In this document: positions 1-9,202 of the stretch, one piece after another | Layout of the letters: each line of letters begins with the position of its first letter | Position numbering within the stretch: position 1 is the first letter of the stretch | Assembly (NCBI RefSeq): GCF_001022965.1 | Contig: NZ_LECZ01000025.1 | Coordinates: 682,001 to 746,000, forward strand | DNA: 64,000 nucleotides | From: Enterobacter genomosp. O | GTDB lineage: Bacteria; Pseudomonadota; Gammaproteobacteria; Enterobacterales; Enterobacteriaceae | Direction: 5' to 3' | Program-made: the position numbers and the translations under genes | Notes under the pieces: generated by a model | Database searches by the model: none | Told to the model about the DNA's origin: nothing | The model's input: the letters and a program-made list of their open reading frames with translations, nothing else

Positions 1-381
1 GTCCGGGGCGTAGATACGCGCCTGCTCCGCCTTTCGCCGACTCTCCTCTGGCAGGATAGCCAGCACCTTTTCCTGAGCCGACTCCAGCTCGCGCGACAGC
101 GATTCACCTCCCCAGGTTTTGAGCAGGCGAATCGCGACGATCAGCGCCTCTGACTCCTTGTTTGTCAGCATCAGCGGCGGCAGGTCAAAACCCGACATCA
201 GCCGGTATCCGCTTCCCGCCTCACCTTCCACCGGCACGCCGGAAAGTGAAAGGTCGCGGATATCGCGGTAGACCGTGCGCTCGGACACGCCAAGCCGGTC
301 CGCCAGATGCGCTGCCGTTGTCAGACGCCTGCCCCGCAGGATCTGCACAATCTGGAACAAACGGTCAGCGCGTCGGGTCAT
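1..381 (-). CDS. HTH/WYL-type transcriptional regulator (YafY-like), 3' end outside window
   Basis: The start codon is the ATG at 379-381 and 127 codons are open to the window edge, so the C-terminus is missing. The N-terminus (about residues 1-60) is a winged helix of the HTH_11 type, with the recognition-helix segment LGVSERTVYRDIRDL and the wing segment GEAGSGYRL. It continues into the linker PPLMLTNKESEALIVAIRLL that in this family leads to a ligand-sensing WYL domain, which would lie beyond base 1. It follows the VOC-fold gene on the same strand by 14 bases, so the two are probably co-transcribed from a promoter near the palindrome at 809-832. The ligand is unknown. Confidence 0.85.
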   Translation of the reverse strand, partial: MTRRADRLFQIVQILRGRRLTTAAHLADRLGVSERTVYRDIRDLSLSGVPVEGEAGSGYRLMSGFDLPPLMLTNKESEALIVAIRLLKTWGGESLSRELESAQEKVLAILPEESRRKAEQARIYAPD

Positions 382-395
382 ATCTTATTCCGCTC

Positions 396-761
396 TCAGG
401 CAGGTTGATGGAGGCCGACGCGATTACCTTCGCTGTCGGTGAACAAGGCAATGGTGCCAATGCCTCGCGGCAATTCCAGCGGACCAAAGACGCATGCACC
501 GCCCGCAGAGGCAATGCGATCGAGCGTGGCCGCCAGATTGTCAGTATGCAGATAAATAATAGCGCCCTGCTGCGACGGCGTAACGCCGTCAAATTTCGCC
601 AGCGCGCCGCCGGTTGCCGGGTCTTCGTGCGGGAAAATCGCCAGCTCTGCAACATCCATTTGCTCGCGCTTCAGCATAACCTGCATTACCAGTTCATAAA
701 ATTTGATGGCGCGATCCATATCGGCGACCGGAATTTCAAACCAGTTAATCACACTTTTCAT
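396..761 (-). CDS. VOC (glyoxalase/bleomycin-resistance fold) protein
   Basis: This 121-residue single-domain protein has the vicinal-oxygen-chelate pattern: an opening strand VINWFEIPVADMDRAIKFYE, a central glycine-rich turn and the closing segment LFTDSEGNRVGLHQ. Such proteins are metal-dependent lyases or dioxygenases, or non-enzymatic binding proteins, and act as dimers in the cytosol. Pairing with a WYL regulator suggests a response to a small toxic or signalling molecule, but the substrate cannot be read from the sequence. It is the first gene of a two-gene leftward operon, and the AGGAGGAAGT sequence just before the ATG is a strong ribosome-binding site. Confidence 0.85.
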   Translation of the reverse strand: MKSVINWFEIPVADMDRAIKFYELVMQVMLKREQMDVAELAIFPHEDPATGGALAKFDGVTPSQQGAIIYLHTDNLAATLDRIASAGGACVFGPLELPRGIGTIALFTDSEGNRVGLHQPA

Positions 762-808
762 ACTTCCTCCTGCCTGTTGTTTGGGTTCAGAAAGAGTCTA
801 CGACAGGG

Positions 809-832
809 CTCCTGACAGCATACTGTCAGGAG
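809..832. promoter_or_regulatory. Perfect palindrome, candidate operator of the VOC/WYL operon
   Basis: Ten-base arms CTCCTGACAG and CTGTCAGGAG flank a 4-base centre (CATA), about 48 bases upstream of the VOC start. A third copy of the half-site TGTCAGGAG follows at 838-846. No U-tract follows on the strand of either neighbouring operon, so it reads better as a protein-binding site than a terminator. The likely binder is the WYL regulator encoded in the same operon. Confidence 0.55.
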
Positions 833-850
833 TGTTTGTCAGGAGCAGAT

Positions 851-880
851 AAAAAAAATCCCGGTCACCAGACCGGGATT
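851..880 (-). terminator. Intrinsic terminator of the tgt-yajC-secD-secF operon
   Basis: On the minus strand, just after the secF stop, a 10-bp stem AATCCCGGTC/GACCGGGATT with a 4-base loop is followed by an unbroken run of T. Confidence 0.9.
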
Positions 881-903
881 TCGATAACGCGCTAAACGTC
901 GCC

Positions 904-1875
904 TTACGGCAGAATGGACGGCTGATCCGCCCCTTCTTTCTCGACTTTCTGCTGGAGCAGGTGCTCGCGCTTCATGCCGAGTTTCAGTGCCAGTGCGGAC
1001 GCAACGTAGATAGACGACGCCGTACCGATGGTGACACCAATCAGCATGGTCAGCGAGAAGCCTTCCAGTACCGGGCCACCGAAGAGATACAGCATCAGGA
1101 TAACCATCAAGGTCGTTCCGGATGTGATCAAGGTACGGTGCAGCGTCTGGGTCAACGACACGTTAAAGATTTCGTACGGCGTACCGCGACGGATCTTACG
1201 GAAGTTTTCACGAATACGGTCAGATACCACGATACTGTCGTTCAGTGAGTAACCGATAACGGACATCAGGGATGCCACAATCGTCAGGTCGATCTCAATG
1301 TGGAACAGCGACAGTACCCCCATGGTGATCACCACGTCGTGCGCAAGAGCGATAACCACACCTGCCGCCAGGCGCCACTCGAAGCGGAAGCCAACGTAGA
1401 TCAGGATGGAGATCAGCGCAACCATCAGCGCCATCGCACCGGTTTGCGCCAGATCCGCGCCCACGCTCGGGCCGACGAACTCAATACGCTTCACCGCCGC
1501 ATTCTGGCTGGTCGATTCGTTGATGACGTTCAGAACCTTGCTACCCAGCTCCTGGCTGCCGTTGGCATCGTGTACCGGAGGCATACGCACCATGATATCG
1601 CGGCTGCTGCCGAAGTTTTGCAGCAGCGGCTCTTCGAAGCCCGCTTTCTGCAGCGATTCGCGCATCTGGTCCATATCGATCGGTTTTTCCAGGGAGATTT
1701 CAATTACCGTACCGCCGGTAAAATCGAGACCCCAGTTAAAGCCTTTCACGCCCATGATGGCGATGGACACAATCAGCAGAAAACCTGAAATGCCGAAGGC
1801 CCAGTAGTCCCAGCGCATAAAGTCCCAGACTTTACGGCCGTGGTTTAATTGTTCAACAGTATATTCCTGTGCCAC
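904..1875 (-). CDS. secF: Protein translocase subunit SecF
   Basis: SecF is the inner-membrane partner of SecD. The SecDF complex uses the proton-motive force to pull exported proteins from the SecYEG channel on the periplasmic side. The protein has 323 residues, the usual length. A first membrane segment lies at about residues 25-43, then the conserved turn [12 protein letters not shown], a periplasmic P1 domain to about residue 135, and five further membrane segments with the family motif [20 protein letters not shown]. It lies 10 bases after secD and is the last gene of the leftward queA-tgt-yajC-secDF group, followed by a clear terminator. Confidence 0.97.
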   Translation of the reverse strand: MAQEYTVEQLNHGRKVWDFMRWDYWAFGISGFLLIVSIAIMGVKGFNWGLDFTGGTVIEISLEKPIDMDQMRESLQKAGFEEPLLQNFGSSRDIMVRMPPVHDANGSQELGSKVLNVINESTSQNAAVKRIEFVGPSVGADLAQTGAMALMVALISILIYVGFRFEWRLAAGVVIALAHDVVITMGVLSLFHIEIDLTIVASLMSVIGYSLNDSIVVSDRIRENFRKIRRGTPYEIFNVSLTQTLHRTLITSGTTLMVILMLYLFGGPVLEGFSLTMLIGVTIGTASSIYVASALALKLGMKREHLLQQKVEKEGADQPSILP

Positions 1876-1885
1876 AACGCACTCC

Positions 1886-3733
1886 TCAGATAGACAGCTT
1901 TTTGACGCGCTTGCCGCCGTACAGCAGGTTCACGATGGCACGGGTGCCGACAATAGCGGTAAACATCGACGTTGCAACACCGATACCGGTGGTAATCGCA
2001 AAGCCTTTGATAGCGCCAGTACCCACTGCATACAGGATAAGAACCTTAATCAGTGTTGTTACGTTCGCATCGAAGATGGAGCTGAACGCCCCTTTGTAGC
2101 CTTCTTCAATCGCCTGTTGCACAGAGCGACCGTTGCTCAACTCTTCTTTGATACGTTCGTTTATCAGTACGTTGGCGTCGACCGCCACCGCAAGGGTCAG
2201 AACGATACCCGCAATACCCGGCATGGTCAGCGTCGCACCCGGCAGCAGGGACATGATGCCGATGATCAGCACCAGGTTAGCCAGCAGCGCGGACGTCGCA
2301 ATCAGACCAAACTTCTTATAGAAGAAGATCATGAAGAGAATAGAGACCACCAGACCGGCCAGACACGCTTCCAGACCCTGCTGGATGTTTTGCATACCCA
2401 GAGTAGGACCAATGGTACGTTCTTCAACAATCTGAATTGGCGCAATCAGCGCACCGGCACGCAGCAGCAGAGAGAGCTGACGCGCTTCGTTCGGGTTGTT
2501 AATACCGGTAATACGGAAGCTGTTACCCAGACGAGACTGGATATTGGCGATGTTAATCACCTCTTCCTCTTTCACCAGTACAGCACGACCGTTTGCATCT
2601 TTCTTACCGCTGTCTTTGTACTCCACGAACAGGGTCGCCATCGGTTTGCCGATGTTGTCCTTGGTGAAGTTAGACATGATGTTACCACCCGCGCTATCGA
2701 GCGAGATGTTAACCTGCGGCTGGTTGTATTCGTCCTGGCTGGAAGTGGAGTCGGTGATATGGTCACCGGTCAGAATCACGCGTTTGTACAGCACAACCGG
2801 CTGACCTTCGCGGGTCTGTTTCACTTCGGAGTCACCCGGAATACGGCCTGCAGCAGCGGCGGACTGATCGACATTGGTGTTAACCAGACGGAATTCCAGA
2901 GTCGCGGTTGCACCCAGAATCTCTTTCGCACGTGCGGTATCCTGGATACCTGGCAGTTCTACCACGATACGGTCAGCACCCTGACGCTGTACCAGCGGCT
3001 CAGCCACGCCCAGCTGGTTTACACGGTTACGCAGAATGTTGATGTTCTGCTGAACGGCGTATTCACGCGCTTCGCTCAGACGTGCATCCGTCATTACCGC
3101 ACGCAGCTGGTTGCTGCCCTGAGAGGTAATCACCAGATCGCGGTGACGCTGAGACAGGTAAGTTACAGCCTGGTCGCGTGCCGCGCTGTCGCGGAACGTG
3201 ATGCTCAAGCCGTAGTTATCTTCTTTACGCACGGTGGTATAGGCGATGCCTTTCTCACGCAGATCGCTGCGCAGGCTGTCGATATTCTGTTCCTGCAGCT
3301 TGCCGAGCGCGGTATCCATATCCACTTCCATCAGGAAGTGAACGCCGCCACGCAGGTCAAGACCCAGTTTCATTGGCTCTGCATTCAGAGCAGCCAGCCA
3401 ACGCGGGGTTGCAGGAGCAAGGTTAAGCGCCACGACATATTTATCACCCAGCACGCCCATCAGCGCTTCACGAGCGCGGAGCTGCGTGTCGGTGGTGTCG
3501 AAGCGAGCAAGAATAGCGCCCTCTTCCAGTGCCACAGACTTAGCGGTAATTTTTTCTTCTTGTAACGTTTTCTGGACCTGGATCAGCGTTTGCTCACTGG
3601 CGGCGACACCGCGCGCGCCAGTGATTTGAACGGCCGGATCCTCACCATACAGGTTGGGAAGTGCGTACAGCAGGCCGACGATAATCACGACGACCAGCAT
3701 GATGTACTTCCACAAAGGATAACGGTTTAACAC
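1886..3733 (-). CDS. secD: Protein translocase subunit SecD
   Basis: SecD is the large subunit of the SecDF proton-driven export motor. It has 615 residues, as in E. coli, and begins with GTG. A membrane anchor lies at about 8-25, the conserved [15 protein letters not shown] segment at about 125-140, then the large periplasmic P1 head. The C-terminal five-helix membrane bundle starts near residue 450 and contains the RND-like motif [17 protein letters not shown]. It sits 27 bases after yajC and just ahead of secF on the same transcript. Nothing is truncated. Confidence 0.97.
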   Translation of the reverse strand: MLNRYPLWKYIMLVVVIIVGLLYALPNLYGEDPAVQITGARGVAASEQTLIQVQKTLQEEKITAKSVALEEGAILARFDTTDTQLRAREALMGVLGDKYVVALNLAPATPRWLAALNAEPMKLGLDLRGGVHFLMEVDMDTALGKLQEQNIDSLRSDLREKGIAYTTVRKEDNYGLSITFRDSAARDQAVTYLSQRHRDLVITSQGSNQLRAVMTDARLSEAREYAVQQNINILRNRVNQLGVAEPLVQRQGADRIVVELPGIQDTARAKEILGATATLEFRLVNTNVDQSAAAAGRIPGDSEVKQTREGQPVVLYKRVILTGDHITDSTSSQDEYNQPQVNISLDSAGGNIMSNFTKDNIGKPMATLFVEYKDSGKKDANGRAVLVKEEEVINIANIQSRLGNSFRITGINNPNEARQLSLLLRAGALIAPIQIVEERTIGPTLGMQNIQQGLEACLAGLVVSILFMIFFYKKFGLIATSALLANLVLIIGIMSLLPGATLTMPGIAGIVLTLAVAVDANVLINERIKEELSNGRSVQQAIEEGYKGAFSSIFDANVTTLIKVLILYAVGTGAIKGFAITTGIGVATSMFTAIVGTRAIVNLLYGGKRVKKLSI

Positions 3734-3760
3734 GGCAGTTCCCTTTGGGAAAAGTTGGGA

Positions 3761-4093
3761 TTACAGCGCCTTCATGGTGCCTTTCGGCAGAACGGCAGCT
3801 ACGAAGTCACGTTTGATAACCACTTCAGTGGTGTCATTCAGGGCGATAGCAATGTAGCCGCTTTCCGCTACTTTGGTCACGCGACCCACCAGGCCACCGT
3901 TGGTCAGCACTTCATCGCCTTTCGCGATAGAGTTCATCAGGTTTTTGTGCTCTTTGGTGCGCTTCTGCTGTGGACGCAGGATCATGAAGTAGAAGATCAG
4001 ACCGAACACAACCAGCATCAGAATCAGAGACATCGGGCTGCCCTGAGAAGGCGCGCCAGTTGCTGCTACCGCATCAGAAATAAAAAAGCTCAT
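3761..4093 (-). CDS. yajC: Sec translocon accessory protein YajC
   Basis: This 110-residue single-pass inner-membrane protein associates with SecDF and the Sec holo-translocon. One hydrophobic segment (SLILMLVVFGLIFYFMIL, about residues 21-38) is followed by the basic RPQQKRTKEHKNL stretch and a small cytosolic beta domain with the GDEVLTNGGLVGRV motif typical of the family. It lies 22 bases after tgt and 27 before secD on the same strand, so tRNA modification and export genes share a transcript, as in E. coli. Confidence 0.96.
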   Translation of the reverse strand: MSFFISDAVAATGAPSQGSPMSLILMLVVFGLIFYFMILRPQQKRTKEHKNLMNSIAKGDEVLTNGGLVGRVTKVAESGYIAIALNDTTEVVIKRDFVAAVLPKGTMKAL

Positions 4094-4115
4094 TCAAATT
4101 CCCTCATTATTAAAA

Positions 4116-5279
<1,164 letters not shown>

Positions 5280-5298
5280 TTATTCTGGTGCCGCGGAC

Positions 5299-6369
5299 TT
5301 ATTCCCCGACACGCTCATTCAAAGCCAGCGGATTGTACGTGATAAACATCGCGTCCCCGTAGCTAAAAAAGCGATATTTTTGTTCTACCGCAGACTTGTA
5401 GGCATTCATCGTATGCTGATAACCCGCAAACGCGGAGACCAGCATAATCAGCGTCGATTCAGGCAGATGGAAGTTGGTCACCAGCGCGTCGATCACTTTG
5501 TACTGATAGCCCGGGTAGATAAAGATCTGCGTATCGCCAAAGAACGGCTCGATAAGACTGTTTTTTGCCGCCTGCGCGGCACTCTCCAGCGAGCGCACCG
5601 ACGTCGTGCCGACCGCAACGACGCGGCTACCGCGCGCTTTCGCGGCCAGCACCGCATCCACCACGTCCTGCGGCACTTCGGCATATTCGGAGTGCATAAT
5701 GTGATCTTCGATGCTGTCCACGCGCACCGGCTGGAAGGTTCCCGCGCCGACGTGCAGCGTGACAAACGCCATCTCAATACCTTTCGCGCGCAGCTTTTCC
5801 AGCAGCGGTTCATCAAAGTGCAGGCCTGCCGTCGGCGCCGCCACCGCGCCAGGCTTCTGGCTGTAGACGGTCTGGTACAGCTCGCGGTCGGCCTCTTCGT
5901 CCGGACGCTCAATGTACGGCGGCAGCGGCATATGGCCGATGGCGTTCAGGATGTCGAGCACCGAACGCTCGTCATCGAACTCCACTTCAAACAGCGCATC
6001 GTGGCGCGCGGTCATGGTCGCTTTGATGCTCTCGTCATCGCCCAGCAGCAGCTCAGCGCCCGGCTTCGGTGCCTTAGACGCGCGAATATGTGCCAGAATA
6101 CGTTTATCATCGAGCATACGTTCGACCAGCACTTCAATCTTGCCGCCGCTGGCTTTACGGCCAAACAGGCGCGCTGGGATCACGCGGGTATTGTTAAAGA
6201 CCAGCAGATCGCCAGGGTTGAGCTTGTCGAGCAAATCGGTGAAAGTACCGTGCGTCAGCTCGCCCGTTGGCCCATCCAGTGACAGCAAACGACAGCTGCT
6301 GCGCTCAGGCATTGGGTAGTGAGCAATCAGGGATTCAGGTAGTTCAAAGGAGAAATCGGCGACGCGCAT
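5299..6369 (-). CDS. queA: S-adenosylmethionine:tRNA ribosyltransferase-isomerase QueA
   Basis: QueA transfers and isomerises the ribosyl part of SAM onto preQ1-tRNA to give epoxyqueuosine, the step after Tgt. I place the start at the ATG at 6367-6369 ([19 protein letters not shown]), which gives 356 residues, the E. coli length; an upstream in-frame Met at 6402 would put the start inside the promoter. Family motifs include [13 protein letters not shown] near residue 65, [10 protein letters not shown] near 170 and THVGAGTF-like [12 protein letters not shown] near 195. It is the first gene of the leftward group and divergent from acpH. Confidence 0.96.
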   Translation of the reverse strand: MRVADFSFELPESLIAHYPMPERSSCRLLSLDGPTGELTHGTFTDLLDKLNPGDLLVFNNTRVIPARLFGRKASGGKIEVLVERMLDDKRILAHIRASKAPKPGAELLLGDDESIKATMTARHDALFEVEFDDERSVLDILNAIGHMPLPPYIERPDEEADRELYQTVYSQKPGAVAAPTAGLHFDEPLLEKLRAKGIEMAFVTLHVGAGTFQPVRVDSIEDHIMHSEYAEVPQDVVDAVLAAKARGSRVVAVGTTSVRSLESAAQAAKNSLIEPFFGDTQIFIYPGYQYKVIDALVTNFHLPESTLIMLVSAFAGYQHTMNAYKSAVEQKYRFFSYGDAMFITYNPLALNERVGE

Positions 6370-6402
6370 GACGTATACTCGTGACTTAAAAACAGGCGGC
6401 AT

Positions 6403-6431
6403 AGTCTAGTGCTCACACCCTTTTGCTGCAA
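6403..6431 (-). promoter_or_regulatory. Sigma-70 promoter of queA
   Basis: On the minus strand TTGCAG (6426-6431) and TAGACT (6403-6408) are separated by 17 bases, leaving a leader of roughly 27 bases to the queA ATG. Confidence 0.6.
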
Positions 6432-6461
6432 CAACTAGCCGCCCACGGACAAATAAAACGC

Positions 6462-7043
6462 ATGAATTTTCTCGCTCACCTGCATCTCGCTCACCTCGCT
6501 GACAGCTCCTTGTCCGGCAATTTGCTGGCCGATTTCGTGCGCGGCAACCCCGCTGAAGACTATTCCCCTGAGGTCGTCGACGGGATTTTTATGCACCGCC
6601 GCATTGATGTCATAACCGATAACCTGCCGGAGGTGACGGAAGCCAAAGCGTGGTTTCGCCCTGAAACCCGCCGCGTTGCGCCGATCACGCTCGACGTAAT
6701 GTGGGACCACTTCCTGTCGCGCCACTGGGAACAGCTGTCGCCGGAGATGCCTTTGCCAGAGTTTGTGCGCTATGCCCACCAGCAGGTATCGATCATTTTG
6801 CCTGACTCGCCGCCGCGCTTTGTGAATCTGAATAACTACCTGTGGTCGGAACGCTGGCTGGAGCGCTATCGCGAGATGGACTTCATCCAGAACGTGTTAA
6901 ATGGGATGGCAAGCCGCCGCCCGCGCCTGGATGCGCTGCGTGACTCCTGGTATGACCTTGACGAACATTACGATGCGCTGGAAACGCGTTTCTGGCAGTT
7001 TTACCCGCGCATGATGACCCAGGCGAAAAACAAACAGCTGTAA
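6462..7043 (+). CDS. acpH: Acyl carrier protein phosphodiesterase
   Basis: AcpH hydrolyses the 4'-phosphopantetheine arm from holo-ACP, giving apo-ACP. The start at 6462 ([20 protein letters not shown]) gives 193 residues, equal to the E. coli enzyme; the frame is open further upstream but without homology. HD-type metal residues are visible in the N-terminal HLHLAH segment, in [13 protein letters not shown] and in [10 protein letters not shown]. It is divergent from queA and followed by tsaA in the same direction. Confidence 0.95.
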   Translation: MNFLAHLHLAHLADSSLSGNLLADFVRGNPAEDYSPEVVDGIFMHRRIDVITDNLPEVTEAKAWFRPETRRVAPITLDVMWDHFLSRHWEQLSPEMPLPEFVRYAHQQVSIILPDSPPRFVNLNNYLWSERWLERYREMDFIQNVLNGMASRRPRLDALRDSWYDLDEHYDALETRFWQFYPRMMTQAKNKQL

Positions 7044-7094
7044 CAGAATTCACATTGATAGGTAAAAGCTGGCGGAACGATTGTCACCACCTCT

Positions 7095-7123
7095 TTGTCT
7101 TATTCCCGAACACTCTCTATACT
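7095..7123 (+). promoter_or_regulatory. Sigma-70 promoter of tsaA
   Basis: TTGTCT (7095-7100) and TATACT (7118-7123) are exactly 17 bases apart, about 47 bases before the start codon. A ribosome-binding site AGGAGA sits at 7160-7165. Confidence 0.75.
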
Positions 7124-7170
7124 GGCCCGCGTTGCGTTCCAAATAACCTTAGTATCTACAGGAGAATCAT

Positions 7171-7773
7171 ATGGTTCTGGTAACTCGTCCGGCTCCGGAT
7201 TTTACAGCTGCAGCAGTTCTGGGCAACGGTGAAATCGTTGAAAACTTCAACTTCAAACAGCACACCAACGGTAAAGCGACCGTTCTGTTCTTCTGGCCAA
7301 TGGACTTCACTTTCGTTTGCCCGTCTGAGCTGATCGCATTCGACAAACGTTACGAAGAATTCCAGAAGCGTGGCGTGGAAGTTGTAGGCGTCTCCTTCGA
7401 CTCTGAATTTGTACACAACGCATGGCGTAACACCCCTGTCGATAAAGGCGGCATCGGTGCGGTGAAATACGCAATGGTTGCGGACATCAAACGCGAAATC
7501 CAGCAGGCTTACGGTATCGAACATCCGGACGCTGGCGTTGCGCTGCGTGGTTCTTTCCTGATCGACGCAAACGGCATCGTTCGTCACCAGGTTGTGAACG
7601 ATCTGCCGCTGGGTCGTAACATCGACGAAATGCTGCGCATGGTTGACGCGCTGCAGTTCCACGAAGAACACGGTGAAGTGTGCCCGGCTCAGTGGGAAAA
7701 AGGTAAAGAAGGCATGAACGCGTCTCCAGACGGCGTTGCTAAATACCTGTCCGAGAACGTATCCAGCCTGTAA
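7171..7773 (+). CDS. tsaA: Typical 2-Cys peroxiredoxin (AhpC/TSA family)
   Basis: This cytosolic thiol peroxidase reduces H2O2, organic peroxides and probably peroxynitrite. It has 200 residues. The peroxidatic Cys50 lies in DFTFVCPSE and the resolving Cys171 in GEVCPAQW, the arrangement of typical 2-Cys dimeric or decameric enzymes. The AhpF-dependent AhpC of E. coli is a more distant relative; this one is closer to the TSA/Prx1 branch. The residue before PMDFTFVCP is Trp rather than the more usual Tyr. It has its own promoter and a strong terminator, so it is monocistronic. Salmonella has a tsaA gene of this type; E. coli K-12 has none at this locus. Confidence 0.9.
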   Translation: MVLVTRPAPDFTAAAVLGNGEIVENFNFKQHTNGKATVLFFWPMDFTFVCPSELIAFDKRYEEFQKRGVEVVGVSFDSEFVHNAWRNTPVDKGGIGAVKYAMVADIKREIQQAYGIEHPDAGVALRGSFLIDANGIVRHQVVNDLPLGRNIDEMLRMVDALQFHEEHGEVCPAQWEKGKEGMNASPDGVAKYLSENVSSL

Positions 7774-7787
7774 TTGGCACGGTTTAC

Positions 7788-7818
7788 GAAAAAGGCCCGC
7801 TTATGCGGGCCTTTTTTT
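7788..7818. terminator. Bidirectional terminator between tsaA and the DUF3999 gene
   Basis: The stem AAAGGCCCGC/GCGGGCCTTT with a 4-base loop has A's before it and seven T's after it, so it can end transcription from either side. The minus-strand stop codon of the DUF3999 gene (7817-7819) lies inside the T-run. Confidence 0.88.
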
Positions 7819-9202
7819 ATGCCTTACGCTGCGTCTCCCGCCAGATGCGCCAGGCCATGCCCGCCAGCAGAACCACGCCCGCAATCAGCACGCCCCACAC
7901 CAGCAGCGTGTTCATCCTGCTCTCCCGCTCGGCCGCGGAGGTGGCGGTCAGACGCCCCTCGCCGCCTAACGCGACATTATCCTGAATGTCAGCCTGCGGC
8001 AGGTTTGCCACATCATAGGTTTTACGCAGGCCGGCAGGGATCAGCATGTCGGGCTCCACGCTGGCAGGCTTTGCCGCGCCATTGCCCCAGGCGAGCACGT
8101 ACGGCGCTTTCCCCTGCGCGTTGAACACGAGGTCATATCGGTCGCGATGGCCCGTGACGCCCGGCAGGTATTCTGGCAAACGCGCATTCAGCGTCGTGAT
8201 TTTCACCGCCTGCACCAGGCCGCCGTTAAGCGAAACCGGTGGAGACGTTTTCCCCTCCAGACGGTAAAGAACCTCTTTTTTCAGGGGGTGCCATGCGTCT
8301 TTTTCGGTACTCCGCCACGCTATCTCCACGGGAAGAACGCCGTCGCCATTCAGTGAAATGCTGACAGCACTCAGCGGCTGCGGTCGCGCCCAGTGCCACT
8401 GCGCTTCACTTGCCGATAACGATTCCCCTTCACCTTCCAGGTTAACTTCTTCCGGAGCCGCCTGCGCGGATGCGCTAATTGCGTTTACGCCGGTCAAGGT
8501 TATCCCCTGGCTTTTTGTATTCAGAACCACCATGAGATAGCGATTCGTATCGGGAGACAAAACCGTATCGGTATCGATCCGATCGAGCTTAAGGCGATCC
8601 TGACCGCTGACAACGTCCAGCAGGGGCATATCCTCGCGCAGGGTATACCAGCGCTTAAGATCCTCGCTGTAATAAACCGACGCCGTTCCCTGCCACGACG
8701 TCTGAGGAGTATTCCAGAGCAGCTGCAGTTGGGACAGGCTTATCTCGCCCGTAGCCTGCTCCGGCAAGGTCAGCAGATAATGTTGCCCGGCTGCGGCGGC
8801 TTTTCGCCCCTCGAGCACAATCTCCACGCCGTTTCCGGAACGGAGCAGGATTTTATCGCTATCACCACCGTCTCGCGCAGGCGCAAGCGGTGAGGCGTCC
8901 AGAGGAAAGAGGCGCAGCGCCGTGGATTGCACTGGCGCCTGCGGACGCGTCGCGGTGAGCAGGCTGAAGGGAACCGGCTCGCCCGACTGGTTAAAGACGC
9001 GGACATCGTGCAACTCTGGTGACATGCTCTGCTCATAGACGGCGAGCGGGAGCGCGACCCGATACCACTGGGAAGGGACAGACGTATCCAGGGAGCGACC
9101 AAAGGCATAATCTCGCGGCGATTCCGTTTGTCCCTCGTCGCAGAGCGCCGGGCCGGAAAGCGCCAGCAGCGCGGTACACGCTACCGCTCTCATCCATTTC
9201 AT
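7817..9202 (-). CDS. DUF3999 family exported membrane-anchored protein
   Basis: This is a 461-residue protein of unknown function. A signal peptide is visible (WMRAVACTALLALSGPALC), then a long soluble, beta-rich periplasmic region, and one membrane segment near the C-terminus (LLVWGVLIAGVVLLAGMAW) followed by a short basic tail. Topology is therefore periplasmic with a C-terminal anchor. It begins inside the end of the DUF2339 gene with an ATGA overlap, so the two are translationally coupled. I assign DUF3999 from its pairing with DUF2339 and its layout. The in-frame ATG at 9191-9193 is an alternative start. No enzymatic motif was recognised. Confidence 0.75.
   Translation of the reverse strand: MKWMRAVACTALLALSGPALCDEGQTESPRDYAFGRSLDTSVPSQWYRVALPLAVYEQSMSPELHDVRVFNQSGEPVPFSLLTATRPQAPVQSTALRLFPLDASPLAPARDGGDSDKILLRSGNGVEIVLEGRKAAAAGQHYLLTLPEQATGEISLSQLQLLWNTPQTSWQGTASVYYSEDLKRWYTLREDMPLLDVVSGQDRLKLDRIDTDTVLSPDTNRYLMVVLNTKSQGITLTGVNAISASAQAAPEEVNLEGEGESLSASEAQWHWARPQPLSAVSISLNGDGVLPVEIAWRSTEKDAWHPLKKEVLYRLEGKTSPPVSLNGGLVQAVKITTLNARLPEYLPGVTGHRDRYDLVFNAQGKAPYVLAWGNGAAKPASVEPDMLIPAGLRKTYDVANLPQADIQDNVALGGEGRLTATSAAERESRMNTLLVWGVLIAGVVLLAGMAWRIWRETQRKA

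Noticed and set aside
2117-3565. 482-codon open frame antisense to secD
   Set aside because: It is a high-GC shadow of secD with no recognisable domain and no ribosome-binding site; secD itself is unmistakable.
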